A stretch of DNA of 64,000 nt from Isoetes taiwanensis (GCA_021234155.1 JAJEKV010000036.1:9873426-9937425), one strand, 5' to 3'. Counted from the stretch's first letter, positions 45,614 to 56,641 are shown. The notes: generated by a model not told the origin, from the letters alone. Translations and numbers: made by a program.

Positions 45614-45628
45614 TTCTAGAGCTATAGT
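45565..45628. repeat. Imperfect hairpin at the DIRS 3' junction
   Basis: AGCTCTAGAAGTCCATTTAC on the left and its near complement on the right (about 45604-45625) form a ~28-bp imperfect stem with a GAAAA-type loop. Confidence 0.7.
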
Positions 45629-45668
45629 GACAAAGTGGACAAAATGGCCCTTATGGGCATCCATAAAC
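45614..45668 (-). repeat. DIRS terminal block B1
   Basis: Lies between the recombinase gene and block A2; the second copy is B2 at 45001-45056. Confidence 0.65.
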
Positions 45669-45730
45669 AGAAACATGCTGCAAAGGGGCAGAAAGCAAGA
45701 AAATACCACTTTGACGTCTTTGGCAAGGTA

Positions 45731-46900
45731 TCAACGGAAGAGATTTTGAGGAAAGTCAAGTCCCAAGGCACGCGTAACAGAAAGCTGCTCCCTCAAAGTT
45801 GGACATACATAAGCATCTTTAGCTGCTTTCGACTTCCAATGACCATGAGCTTTGAAAAGGTGATCAGGGATATCAAAAGCTACAACAGTCATAGCACCAC
45901 CCCTCCTTCCAGAAACGCTTCTGAACAAAGGACTCCCAACACGACCATCTACCTCTCTATATCTGGCAAGTGAAATAAGTTGTTCTATTAGAGCTATAGG
46001 ACAGTATGGACCATTGCAGCGTGCAACTGAGACCCAAGCATCCGAGGCATGTTGGTTAGTTTTTGAGGAACGGATAAAGAAACTAGCATGAGAGGAAGCA
46101 AAAATAATCTGATGCCAATGAAGGTTGAGTAACTCTGCACTACGCAGGAATGCGACAAAAGAAAGGACAATGGCGACACAACGCATATCAGATCCAACAG
46201 TGGAATTTGGCCCAGAAAACTTATCAATAATGCGACGGACCAAATGAGGTAACAAAGGGCGTTTCCTAACAACTTGAACTGGGAACTCATGCGTGGCAAT
46301 ATCATACGCAAGACCCACAAGAGGGTGATCATTGGGTTTAGGTAGACTTGCCAGAACTTGATGGAAGCTGATAGATGCCAGAATAGCATTGACTTGTGAC
46401 ATTGAAGACCACAAAGTCATCCCATAAGTAAGAAAAAGGCATACTGTAGAAGGAGCAATAGGGAGGTAGGACATGCCCCTAGCACAACACCAAGCTTTAA
46501 ACTCATGCCAAGGTTGTGAATATCTCTTTAGAGTAGATGGGGCTCGGCATCCCAACAAGTTATGCTGAAAAAGCTCTTTCAACTTGCACAATTCCATGTT
46601 GGAAGCGTCAACCTCATTCCAAAATTGAGACTTAAAAACATCTGCAATAAAAACAAATAAGCTCACCATCAATAGTCGAAAGAAACCTTAGAGCAATAAT
46701 CGGACTAGACGGTTTTCCAAGTGGAAAGGATGAACATCCTGATCCTTTAACCAAACATTGCCCACCTGTAAAGTAGAGATGGCCCACAATAGAGGGGAAC
46801 CAATCATCTGAATCTGTATGCAAGATAGGAGCTGATTCCCAATGGAAAATAACTAAAGACATATCGGCTGCACAAGCTAAGGCAAACTCTAAGGTTTTAG
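45731..46900 (-). pseudogene. Tyrosine recombinase of DIRS element, internally deleted
   Basis: Reads SYLPIAPSTVCLFLTYGMTL and SQVNAILASISFHQ (SAM-like DNA-binding N-terminal domain), then MRCVAIVLSFVAFLRSAELL (box A; catalytic Arg in FLRSAELL), KTNQ, and RRGGAMTVVAFDIPDHLFKA then HGHWKSKAAKDAYV (box B with Arg, GHWKS, final Tyr). The stretch between SPLFRSVSG and RRGGAM is too short: about 40 residues carrying the His of H-x-x-R are missing. This copy is therefore probably inactive. The N-terminal extension is in another frame (46632-46904). Confidence 0.88.
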
Positions 46901-47113
46901 GCACTAGGGCTGGGGGAGGGGAACAATAATTGTTGAAGCCAGACCAAGACTGAGAAAAAGCATCTGGGGGTGAAGGTCAATCAGAGATAGGGTGCCAACA
47001 ATTAAAGTTAGGAAGCTGATGATTAGAAAGGTTAGGAAAACGGTCAACATCATGGGGGCCCCAGGCTTCATCAATGATGTGAAAAGTAGTTTGTGAAAGA
47101 CTGGAGTCATCAA
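46632..47113 (-). pseudogene. DIRS linker region between RNase H and recombinase
   Basis: In shifted frames it reads IIDEAWGPHDVDRFPNLSNH, PDAFSQSWSGFNNYCSPPPA, and LVPKTLEFALACAADMSLVI. This matches the conserved D...WGPH.VDRF...DAF...W / NPP...V...C pattern that I know from DIRS elements between RNase H and the recombinase. Function there is unknown. A stop and a frame shift interrupt it. Confidence 0.75.
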
Positions 47114-47157
47114 AATCTTGTAATTTAGATAGGTAATTGGTTTAAGCTCCTAGGGAT

Positions 47158-47727
47158 TCAAGCAGGTTTGAGGGAAACTCGATAATGTAGACATAAAGTA
47201 TCAATGCGCAAGCAGAGAAAATGTAGCTCTAGGACGGGAGATCCACCTTTATTAAGGATATAGAAAGCATTAAGAGAATCTTCAAAGGCTATAACTCGAG
47301 AAGGCCTCAACGAGAGCCAGTGCAGACTGAGAAAGGTAAGAAGGGCTTGAAGTTCACGAGAAGTAGAGGACGCTAATTTACCAGAAGCGGAAAGCAGGTC
47401 CGAAAAATTGGAGCAAGCACTTTCACCATGTAACCATACTCCCCAATCAAAATTACTAGCATCATAACATAAGGACTTATAAGAAGCAATAGGTTCCCAA
47501 AGGTAAGCAGAATTCAAGGTGTCAAACCAATCCAGCCAGGCACGGATTTCAGTATGCACAAGAGAGGTAAGGGGAAGATGCTGAGACCAAGAAGAAATGG
47601 ATGCATATAAAGAAAACAATTGAAAGGAAAGCAATCTTATGAACGGGCCAAACACCAAACGGAAAGAGTCCAACATACCCATAAAAGAGGCGAGGTTACG
47701 GGCACAGACACACGAGCAGGTCAACAA
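47158..47727 (-). pseudogene. RNase H domain of DIRS element
   Basis: YDASNFDWGVWLHGESACSN carries the first catalytic Asp; LASSTSRELQALLTFLSLHW the Glu; and VIAFEDSLNAFYILNKGGSP the third acidic position (a Glu-Asp pair). It degrades RNA in hybrids. It is separated by one frame shift from the RT frame upstream. Confidence 0.85.
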
Positions 47728-47735
47728 CTTAGAGG

Positions 47736-48600
47736 CTAATGCAGTAAACTTTTCTCTCCTGGAAGAAGCAATGGAGAGAAAACCCGTAGACGTTTCAAAA
47801 CAAAGCCCAGGAACTTAGCTTCGCAGGATGGACGAAGTTGGCACTTATGGAGAGCTAAAACGAAACCTGCATCCTCAAAGTCATGTAGAATAAAAGCTTG
47901 GGAATGAGAAAAATTAGCAGCGCAAACCACAAAAAGAAAATCGTCAATATAAGGTGAGCATCGGTAGCCCAAGGAATGCCATTTGCGCACCAATTGACGC
48001 ATGAGCTTGGTAAATACAAAACAAGCTGTAGAAAGGCCGAATGGAAGAGATGTGAACATATAAAACTGCCCTTCAAATTCAAAGCCCAGAAAAGTCCAAA
48101 AGTCTGGGTGAATGTCAACATGATGATAGCCCGAATGTAAATCAATGGTGAAAAGCAAATCCAGGCACGTCCTTAATAGTTTCATATTTAAAAGTGGTCT
48201 GCAACAGAAAAGAGTTCACAAAGCGAAGGTCAAGAATCAAACGAAATTTATTACTAGCCTTTGGAACCACACTAAGGGGAGAGCAGATGAATGGACGAGA
48301 TGAGGAAGGGGTCGCAGCACCAGAATGAAGCAGGTCCTAGATCGCAGACCACACAAAATTGACGTGTGTGATAGCAGGTTTATGGTTAGGCTGAAAGCAA
48401 GGAAAGGGAGGAGGCCCATTTAACCAAGACAGTTTATAACCATTAGCCATCCAGTCCAAAACCATGGCAGAAGAGCAAAAAGACTGCCAAAAAGGGAGGC
48501 GATCCTTGAGTCTGTTCTTTAGATAACGTATGTTAGGATGCAGTTGTGCCCCAAGGGGCGAAGTGCAAAACTTTGAAAGTACCAACCAGAAATATTAGAA
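47736..48600 (-). pseudogene. Reverse transcriptase of DIRS element
   Basis: Motifs in order on the minus strand: PFICSPLSVVPKASNKFRLI with LDLRFVN (48200-48300, broken by stops), DLLFTIDLHSGYHHVDIHPD (catalytic Asp), FTSLPFGLSTACFVFTKLMR, YRCSPYIDDFLFVV (catalytic Asp pair as YIDD), and KFLGFVL. The SGYHHV...IHPDFWTFLGF wording is that of DIRS RTs rather than gypsy or copia. Frame breaks at about 48186 and 48337. Confidence 0.9.
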
Positions 48601-48732
48601 ACGAAACTATTGTTAGAGCACAACAACATACAAAATGATTATCATACAACCTTATGGTTGTTGTATCCCTTATAGAAAAAGGACGCCCAAACATCACTGC
48701 GGCATCGTCTCCACTGACAAACATTAGCATGC

Positions 48733-49245
48733 AGTACAAAATAAGATACCTATGAGTGGTAGGGTATGTACATCAGTAATTATAGCTAAGACCATGAACG
48801 GACTGACCAGACGATATGACAAAAGCTAGGAAGATATGCTTGCAATGGTGCAACCAAGATTTGCAAAACTGGAATCATCCTTAGCAACTACAACAAACAA
48901 GGTAAATATAGTCTATGTGTTATATATGTTATATATCAATGCAACAGCAAACTATACTATAATATTTAAGCGAATCATGAGATTGGCGTAAGATTGACGT
49001 ATGTACAAAATAAAAACCTATGCAAGTTAGGGTATGTACGTGAGCACCATGAATGGACTAACCAGACAATACGACAAAAGCTCGGGAGACATGCTTGCAA
49101 TAGTGCAACCAAGATTTGCAAAACTAGAATCATCCTTAGCAATTGCAACAAACCAGATAAATATCCAAAAAAAAAAAACCAATAGTCTACACGTTCTATA
49201 CGGTTATATAAAAATGCAACAGAAAAACTACGCTAAAAATTAAGT
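48733..49245 (+). repeat. Two-copy duplication encoding a similar short peptide
   Basis: Blocks starting at 48734 and 49012 (GTACAAAATAA...) and at 48793 and 49048 (CATGAACGGACTGACC / CATGAATGGACTAACC) match for about 110 bp. Both encode MNGLTR(R/Q)YDKS..DMLA(M/I)VQPRFAKL then ESSLA. The period is 255-278 bp because of indels. This may be a duplicated exon or part of a coiled-coil gag; not recognised. Confidence 0.75.
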
Positions 49246-51250
49246 GAAAGCATTGGCTACTGTAGCATTTTATACCAAGTAATGCCATCGTCCAGGCGCA
49301 CCAAACTAGGTTCCCATGTCATTACAATACTTCTAAACAGGAAATTGGCACAAGCCAAACATAATCTGGTACCCCAAATGCATTCCGATGCAGACCAACA
49401 AGTTGCAGGAACAGATCCAACTGATCCTGATGGTTTTTCTTGGGTCGAATAGATGCCCCAAAGAAAATCGATCACTTCTTAACCTCTTTTTTTCTTGCAA
49501 ATATAAAGTAATGGTCTAGGCGAATAGACTTCCAAAACTTCAATCACAACAGACACAGGTACCATGTGGTATGCAGGAAAGTTTATGAACCTATGAAAAC
49601 TGATCATTGCTGAGACAAGTGAATAGCTGAGCAGAAGACTTGTTGAAGACTAGACAAACACATACACCTAACCAAGCAGGAAACAGAAATAAGAGAGACA
49701 GACAAGTGGATTAATTTGCAAACATCCAGTACCGGCATATGCAAAATTATATGAGAGAGGCCTGCTAGACAATTTGAATCCCTGAAACTCATGCAAACAT
49801 GATCTAACCCGATGTGCCAAATGGGAGTAGTATGGCCATGTGCCATTCTCCAGAGCACAAGACCTTCATTTGGATTGAGACAGTAAATCCGCCCATAACC
49901 TGTAAAAACACTATTGATTATTCCACATCAAGAGCCAAAGAGTCCCTGCAATGGTCTGAGAGGACTTGATGAACCACTCTAGTCCGGGCTAGGCAGAATA
50001 AGCACAGGTGCAAACTGTCAAATGGTCTATAGCAAGCTCACGAGAGCATCATTATGGCTGTGCATGTCTATGCCTGACAGGATGAAGTAGTGAAAGTTTG
50101 TCATCTATATTAAATCAGATAAGAAGAATCACAAGAACATCTTGTTACTGTCAAATCAAATTTAGCATAATCATACTTGCAGGTCTTATTTCTAAGGAAG
50201 CTTTGTCAATCCGAGTCCACTGACTCAATGTCAACAATACGTACATTAGATGTCCATCTCATTTGGATGTTTTCTGAAATAAATATCATATTATTTAAAT
50301 GCTCCAGTCTCTCCTGTAAGTTTTTCTGCGCAAGAGCATGCTAACATTCTAAATGACGATAAATGATGATAGTTCTTAAGGTTTAAAATATGAAGCTGTT
50401 CAAAGTCATCCTGTAAAAACCCTCCGGATATAAAAAGCCAGGAAACTGAAGCAAATGGAAGTTCACCCTGAATCCTTCTATAGTTTCTGTTTGAATTCCA
50501 AAATCATTCCAACATTGATATCCTCCATCTCTAAAGAGAAAGCTGGAAATTTCCTATTGTTTTGAGTTCTTACATGACCAAGATTTAACAAGATGCCTAT
50601 TGAACGATTTACAGCCAGATTCTTTTGCTTAAAAACTTTGATTAGAACATACCAACTTCCAGATCAGAAAACAAAAGACATGAGGAAAATTTTCGAATAA
50701 TTTTCATTTGGAAAGGAATTAAAGCATGACATAAGCACAATTAGTGAGCTTTAGGATAAACAACATAATAAAAATGATCACGCTAATTTAAGTCAAAATG
50801 CATTAGCAAATATAAACCTCATACTCATCACAAATACAAAGTAACACAACAGTGCCAACTGCCAGAAAATACTCAAACTTAAGGGGGTTTATAAAATAGT
50901 GCATTTGTGTTTCTTCTCTCCCCAAGTCAGCTTCTATAGCATACTCTAAATACCCAATCGGAAGTATTGGAGTAATCACTATCATATTGAAAAGGGTCAC
51001 TGAAGTCTTCCTCATTGTTGTTGGAGACCGTGATCTCATGGGACTTATTAATACTTTTTTGCCCTATCTCAGCCATCCTTTCTTTGTTATTTATAACAGT
51101 TGTTATTCAGAATGTTGGTCATAAGAGGCTTGACAACTAAGGGGAGGTCGCTAGAAATAACTATATCATTGTTAGAGCGGCATTCCCCTAAGTCAGTTTA
51201 TTAGAAATATTGATCTCCTTGATAGTAACCCCATTTTTCTGTACCTAAGT
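49246..51250. other. Unassigned DNA
   Basis: Minus-strand stretches such as the one at 49604-49885 (CLNPNEGLVLWRMAHGHTTP after an AG acceptor) could be exons of an unknown gene, but neither homology nor a continuing exon was found. The rest is AT-rich without recognised features. Confidence 0.35.
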
Positions 51251-51255
51251 CTTCT

Positions 51256-51610
51256 TCATAGAGGCAGGCTACATATAGGAGCTTTTTCCTTGTTAAGAGG
51301 AGCAGTAATGTAATCTGTAATAGGAGGAGTATTCATTTCGAATGGCATCTTAGAGTAACTGATGTTAACATCCAAGAAGATGTCGTAATCAATTCTGGTA
51401 TAATATGCTTCTCCCAAACAGAGTTGATATTTTTGAGAATACAAATAGAAAGGAAATCTGTTTGGGGGATTGAGATGTGAATAACCTCCCCTAAGCACTC
51501 TCCAATGACTTTAAGATGATCAATAGTCCAAAAGGCCCGGGGGAGGTGGTAGTGGCAACACAAGAGAAATTACTTGGGATGTAGAAAGGGTGCCACTTCA
51601 TAACGTAAGC
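51256..51610 (-). pseudogene. Possible LINE ORF1 (DUF4283-like) fragment
   Basis: The minus strand reads LPRAFWTIDHLKVIGECLGE followed by VIHISIPQTDFLSICI. The pattern LP..FWT...L..IG..LG is typical of DUF4283-type gag proteins of plant L1 elements and retro-derived zinc-knuckle genes. Only a short piece is present. Confidence 0.4.
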
Positions 51611-51719
51611 AGGACAATTAGCCACATAGAAATTTTTCTAGTAACTAAAATATTTCCGTGGTGATTATCCTTGCAAAGAATTTAAAAAGTATGTGAATCC
51701 ATCTTAAGAATAAAAAGGA

Positions 51720-53037
51720 TAGAAATGTTAATTGAGGATAGAAATGTTTTACGCAAGATTAACAAGGAAGGAGTGCTGCTGAGACGTGTGGACTTTGAGG
51801 AGGCCAAGCTGATCATAGAAGCCTGCCATGAAGGTGTTTGTGGAGATCATTGTGCTGCTAATACAATAGCCAACAAGATCCTAAGATCAGGGTATTTATG
51901 GCTACTCTTTTTAAAGATTGCTATATTGTGATTAAATGTGCTATATTGTGATTAAATGTTGTCATAAGTGCCAAATCTTTGGCAAAAGAGTGTTGCAGCC
52001 AGCCCCTCTTACTGTCGTAACCTCTCCAGGACCATTCAAGTTTGGGGACTTGACTTCCTAGGGTCAATAGACCCTCCCTCATCAGCACAACACCAATACA
52101 TACTTGTGGCCACTGATTACTTCACCAAATGAGTTGAGGCAGTCCCACTTAGACACGCAAATGCCTTTACTACTGCTAGATTCCTCCATGAGAACATTTG
52201 TGCAAGATTTGGGATCCCATTCAAGCTTATATCTGATGAGGGATCCCAATTCATGAACAAAGTCATAGCGACATTGCTATCTACTCTAAACACGAAGCAT
52301 ACTAAGAGCTCAGCATTCTATCCTCAAGGAAATGGTCAAGCCGAATCAACAAACAAGGCACTCAAGTCAATCCTCCAAAAAAGCATTAGTATTTCAAAAA
52401 TGGATTGGCATATCAAGCTTCATGATGCTCCATGGGCTTATAGGACCACCATCAAGACATCTACCAAGCACACACCCTTTATGCTGGATTCTCATGCACC
52501 ATCGCGGCCTTCACCGTCATGTAAAATGCCACGCCCTTTTACGCCCACCATCGCCGACCATCACCAATTTGCAAAGGGTATAATAGGGCCCCTCTCCGAC
52601 CATTGTTGCATGTGAACCCACTCTTAGCCTTGTATATAGCATTGAGTCTATTGTCCCAATTGAGCTTGAGTTGCCTTCTTTTAGATTGGCACATAGGATT
52701 AACTTGAAAATGGAGGATGCAAAGAAAAGATGTGTGAGATTGATGCAGCTGGAGGAGCATAGGTTTGAGGCTATGCCATACTAATCAAGAAAGCCAAAGA
52801 TATTGTAGCCTTCAAGGCTGCTCACAAACTTCACGGTACACTAAAAAGTGGTGAACTGGTGCTCAAATGGAACAAAGCAAGGGAAGATGTTGTTGTCAAG
52901 TTTGAAAGCTTGTGGGAAGGATCTTTTGAAGGGCTTGGAGCAACATGTAAGGATTCTTATTGGCTGAAATCTATCATTGAAGTTAAAGAGCTACCTAATC
53001 CTGTCAACATTATACATTTGAAGAGGTATTGGCAGTA
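51720..53037 (+). pseudogene. Ty3/Gypsy integrase remnant (Athila/Tat-like wording)
   Basis: Integrase in pieces: H2C2 zinc region FEEAKLIIEACHEGVCGDHC (51725-51931) and CCHKCQ (51960); core with LDFLGS (first Asp, 52050), LISDEGSQF (second Asp, 52230) and GNGQAESTNKALKS (Glu, 52330); C-terminal PIELELPSFRLAHRINL, KSGELVLKWNKARED and NIIHLKRYWQ ending at 53035. All three catalytic residues remain. Breaks: a 19-bp tandem duplication at 51922-51958 that shifts the frame, a TGA in place of a Trp codon at about 52129, and a ~138-bp foreign stretch at about 52489-52627. No RT or LTR of this element was found. Confidence 0.85.
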
Positions 53038-53039
53038 GC

Positions 53040-54495
53040 ATATTGCCTTAAGTTTGTTTGAATAGGATTAGCTTGCATGTAGTGAATAGATGAGCTTAGA
53101 TTTGTCATTGAGTTGCTGATCATACTAAAACGAAAAAAAAAACAAAAAAAAGGAAGAAGAAAAAGACAAAAACAAGTTTGGTCATACTAGGAAGTAGTAT
53201 AAGAGTCTGTTTTAGTTATTTGCATCAAGTAGGCTTCATTCTTGAAAGATCTAGGATGTCTTATATACTTTAAGAGTCCACTGTTGAACTTAATGCAAGA
53301 AACAATGAAGAACATGCAGGTTGTAGCAGACACAAGGCCATACTCTTGAGTTCTATTCACTAAAGTGCATAATTTCCATGCTGGCGCATCTACCACACTC
53401 ATTTATGTACTTCATTCTCATCTACATATCATACATTCACTCATATATCTCTTCATATTGTGCTGCTGCCATTTCTACTATAACAACAGCCCCTTATACT
53501 AGTAAATGCTTTGCCACATGCAGATTCACCCTTTCATACCTCCATAATATGATAATCTACTCAAAGTTGTCCTTTATCCATGTAAACCACTTCCATCTCA
53601 TCATTCCCAATCATATATACCAAGTTGCCACCATACTTCCACATGGCAACTCTATTTTGCTAACAACACATTCACTTGTCATGCAGGTTCATGCTTCCAT
53701 GATCATTTGCACATTACTTGACCTGCCTAACATGCTACCTTGCTTCTATTTCTTGTAAAAGCCCGTGTTGCCAACCATACTTCCATATTGGCAACTATCA
53801 AGAACTCTTGAGAACTCATATGAAGAACTAGAGGCTGGGGGACCAGCCTATCCTTCTTTGCTTGGCATGATGCTGCCACGTTTTGGCAGCATAGAAGAGC
53901 CATGTATATCATATATATACCTTTGGCTAACATTTGAATTGACACATGTGTGCATGAGCTAAACAAGCAACAAGATTGAAGACATACATCTTTGAAGACT
54001 CATAGAAGACATTCATGATGAAGAACCAAGGGAGGGCATTCATTGGACACCATACAAGCATTGCAAGGAGGTTGAGATTCAAGCAAGAAGATTTGAGCCT
54101 AGAATTGAAGACCCTTTTGTCAAAGTTTAGAAGACCCCTCAAGTTTCATTGGTATGTGGCTAGATCCAAGTTGTTTTGGCATGAATTCTATTTTCCAAAG
54201 GCTTCTTTCATGATTCCCTAATTCCTACCATCTTGATCGCACTCATGAAACACCTCTCATGCCTCATACTTCCTCTTTCCATGCTCCATGACCATTTCTC
54301 CTAGGCAAAAGTTGGCAAAGTCTTTTTCTAGTCAAAGCATGTCACAACACCCATCATTCATCCACTTTCTTGAAAAAACGCAAAAAATTCCATCAAATTT
54401 GGCTATTCTTAAGGTCTAAGACCATATTCTCTCTCTAAACACAAAATGAGAGAGAGAAAGTACACATTTTTGCCAAACAATTTTGAAAAAGCAAA
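53040..54495. other. Unassigned DNA downstream of integrase
   Basis: No gene recognised. It may contain the 3' non-coding region or LTR of the gypsy element, but no matching second copy is in the window. Confidence 0.35.
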
Positions 54496-54499
54496 TTTG

Positions 54500-54795
54500 C
54501 CTCTAATGTGTATGTGCACAAGTGCCAAATATAATGCCAAATCATCCACATCATCTCCAAAATGCCAAGTGTGATCCATATCATTACCAAAATGTCAAAT
54601 GTGATGCGAAATCATCCATGTCATCATCAAAATGACAAATTTCATCCACGTCATCACCAAAATGTCAAATAACATGTCAAATCATCCACTTCATCATTAA
54701 AGTGCCAAATGTCATGTTTAGTCATCCACATCATCACCCAAGTACATCCACCTCACCATACACGTGTCATCCACCTCATCACCACATCACAAAAA
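54500..54795. repeat. Degenerate minisatellite (AAATG-CAAAT / ATCCACRTCATCACC)
   Basis: Units of the form (C/A)AAATG(T/C)CAAAT...CATG and CATCCA(C/T)(A/G)TCATCACCAAAATG alternate about seven times at irregular 35-55 bp spacing, C-rich and G-poor on the plus strand. Confidence 0.75.
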
Positions 54796-54799
54796 GTTT

Positions 54800-55855
54800 T
54801 GACTAGAAAAACCTTCTTTTTCCGCCTTGCTTGCCATATCATCATCCCATTGTGCCATGTCATCACGCATTTGCCACAACATCGCATAATCTTGCCACAT
54901 CACCAAATTAGCCTGATCTTTGTGCCAAAATCAAGATGCCGCTTTTCGCAAAACGATTCTTCCATCTTGTAGAGCATCAAAAAAGATTCCATGTGGAAAA
55001 AAGAATTTTTGAAAAAGACCTTATTATGACCCTCATATTTCATTTCTTGGGGACCGTGCCAAATTTGAAAAAGTAAAAACAAATTCCTATCTACCCCCTC
55101 TGGCCTAGTCACTCACCAATCATCCCCCACCACTTGGTACCTCCGGGCGTGTGGGGTGGCAATGGGCCAGAACCCACGTGGAGGCAGCATGCGAATCTAA
55201 TAATTCCACGGGGATTAATCTTTATATATCCTGGTCTTCCAAAACCTTCTTGGCCTGTGGGATATTGTTTCTGTTTTTGAGGAACTCTAATCTGGTTTGG
55301 ATCACGATTTGGCCTTTTTTTTGGCTCGATCTAACAGAGCAATCATTACTATTTTGGTCAGATTCACTCTCCCTCACACTAAGGAACAAAAAACTAAGCT
55401 AAAAGATAGGGCAATGGGCCAGATTTGCCAACATAGTCTTTTCAAAAGCCAAAAAAAAATTGAAGGCTTTGGGTGATGAAATCGACTGGGTTACCTTTGG
55501 TGCATACCGGATTGATCTTTAAATGCTTGAATCTGCTTTGCTTGCTTCAAAAAACCATGGATTTTTGAGGCATATTGAAAGATATCTTCTGTTATTGACA
55601 TTTTCATACCTGTGCCCAAGACTACAGAACTTGGGATTGAAGAAATTTACTGTATGATGATGCTTTAAATGAAAATATGACCCTCTGATTTCTATTCAGT
55701 TCATGCTTAAAATCACTTAAATAAGGGAAATTTTGATGGTAATACTTTGATTCAGGTAAGTTACACTTTGCAATCTTTTCTAAAGTTCACATAAATACAT
55801 TTAAGTTTTTTAAAGCACTGTAGTATCAAAAGAAAGGCAAAATAATGCAAGCATT
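54800..55855. other. Unassigned DNA
   Basis: No confident gene or repeat. Confidence 0.35.
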
Positions 55856-55990
55856 GGACAATGGCATCGATCCGAGACATCGGATCAGCATTCTGGGAAG
55901 GGACAAGCAAATATATATGCATTGTTCATTCTTGTAGCTGGTTATTGGCGTCTTCTCACAACAGTGTCTCGTCCTTGTCCATTGCTTCCT
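55856..55990 (+). repeat. Dispersed repeat, copy 2 (mate at 35019-35160)
   Basis: AATGGCATCGATCCGAGAC through CTTGTCCATTGCTTCC. See copy 1. Confidence 0.7.
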
Positions 55991-56230
55991 TTCTTTCATA
56001 GTCATTTCATGGTTTTCTTCTTTTCTAATCCTTCCTCGTCCTTTGGTATTTAGATTGCTCACATCATCTAATCTTCTCTTCCTTGAGCATCTAAAGCTTA
56101 TGCCATTGTCATTAGAAATCAAATGAGTACCTTTAGAATAAGCCTCTTTATTTTTGTCTTGATCTGCAATCTGAGTCTTGGGCTCTCCCTTGATTTTAGC
56201 CTCTCCAACTGCATCATGTGCATCAGGGAT

Positions 56231-56410
56231 GTGCCATTTACCTTTGTTTTCAATGAATAGATGGTAAATAGACTTCTAGAGCTAGGGCACAAGTGTCCCG
56301 GGCAGTTAGCAACTGCCAGGATCTTGCCTTATTTGTAGCTTGACCTTCACGTTCCTTGCATCAGCGCTGTTGTGCACATATCCACACTAGAATTTTCTTG
56401 AGCTCTTTTC
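56231..56410 (+). repeat. DIRS terminal block A1 (mate at 45441-45613)
   Basis: About 180 bp homologous, inverted in the window, to block A2 next to the DIRS recombinase. It includes the hairpin GCCATTTACC / GGTAAATAG and GGCAGTTAGCAACTGCC. Its position 230 bp before a gag-like ORF suits the 5' end of a second DIRS copy. Confidence 0.8.
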
Positions 56411-56641
56411 TCTATTGTTTGGTCGCTTGCTTTTTTCCTTGGCTTATTCCTCATGCTCTCCCATCGTTCCGTCGATTAGCATGATACCCTTTCACTCACG
56501 TTTTTCCCTCTAATATTGTTTTCCTTGTTTGCACATCGACTTTTTGTTTTGCTCTTGTTTCTTTTCTCTCACTCGGTTTGGTGCTTTGGCTCACAGTTCA
56601 AGCGTTGTTTTTGGGTGCTTCAGTGTAGGGGTTGCAAAGCA

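Larger units (their letters stand above)
45001..48600 (-). mobile_element. DIRS-type tyrosine-recombinase retrotransposon, 5'-truncated
   Basis: Minus-strand order RT, RNase H, conserved linker, tyrosine recombinase, then terminal repeats. This order and the recombinase in place of an integrase define DIRS-type elements, which insert a circular DNA copy by recombination without target duplication. No gag is seen upstream of RT, so the 5' end is missing. Block order B1, A2, B2 after the recombinase, with an A-type block 5' of a gag-like ORF elsewhere (56.2 kb), resembles the split direct repeats of PAT/Kangaroo-type elements. Confidence 0.88.

Noticed and set aside
49257-49885. Minus-strand exon-like sequences (WRMAHGHTTPIWHIGLDH; WEPSLVRLDDGITWYKM)
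   Set aside because: They look protein-like and one has an AG acceptor, but no family was recognised and no continuing exons were found, so no gene is claimed.
53378-53758. 126-codon plus-strand ORF
   Set aside because: Low-complexity, His/Ile/Ser-rich with no domain; likely chance in C/A-rich DNA downstream of the integrase.
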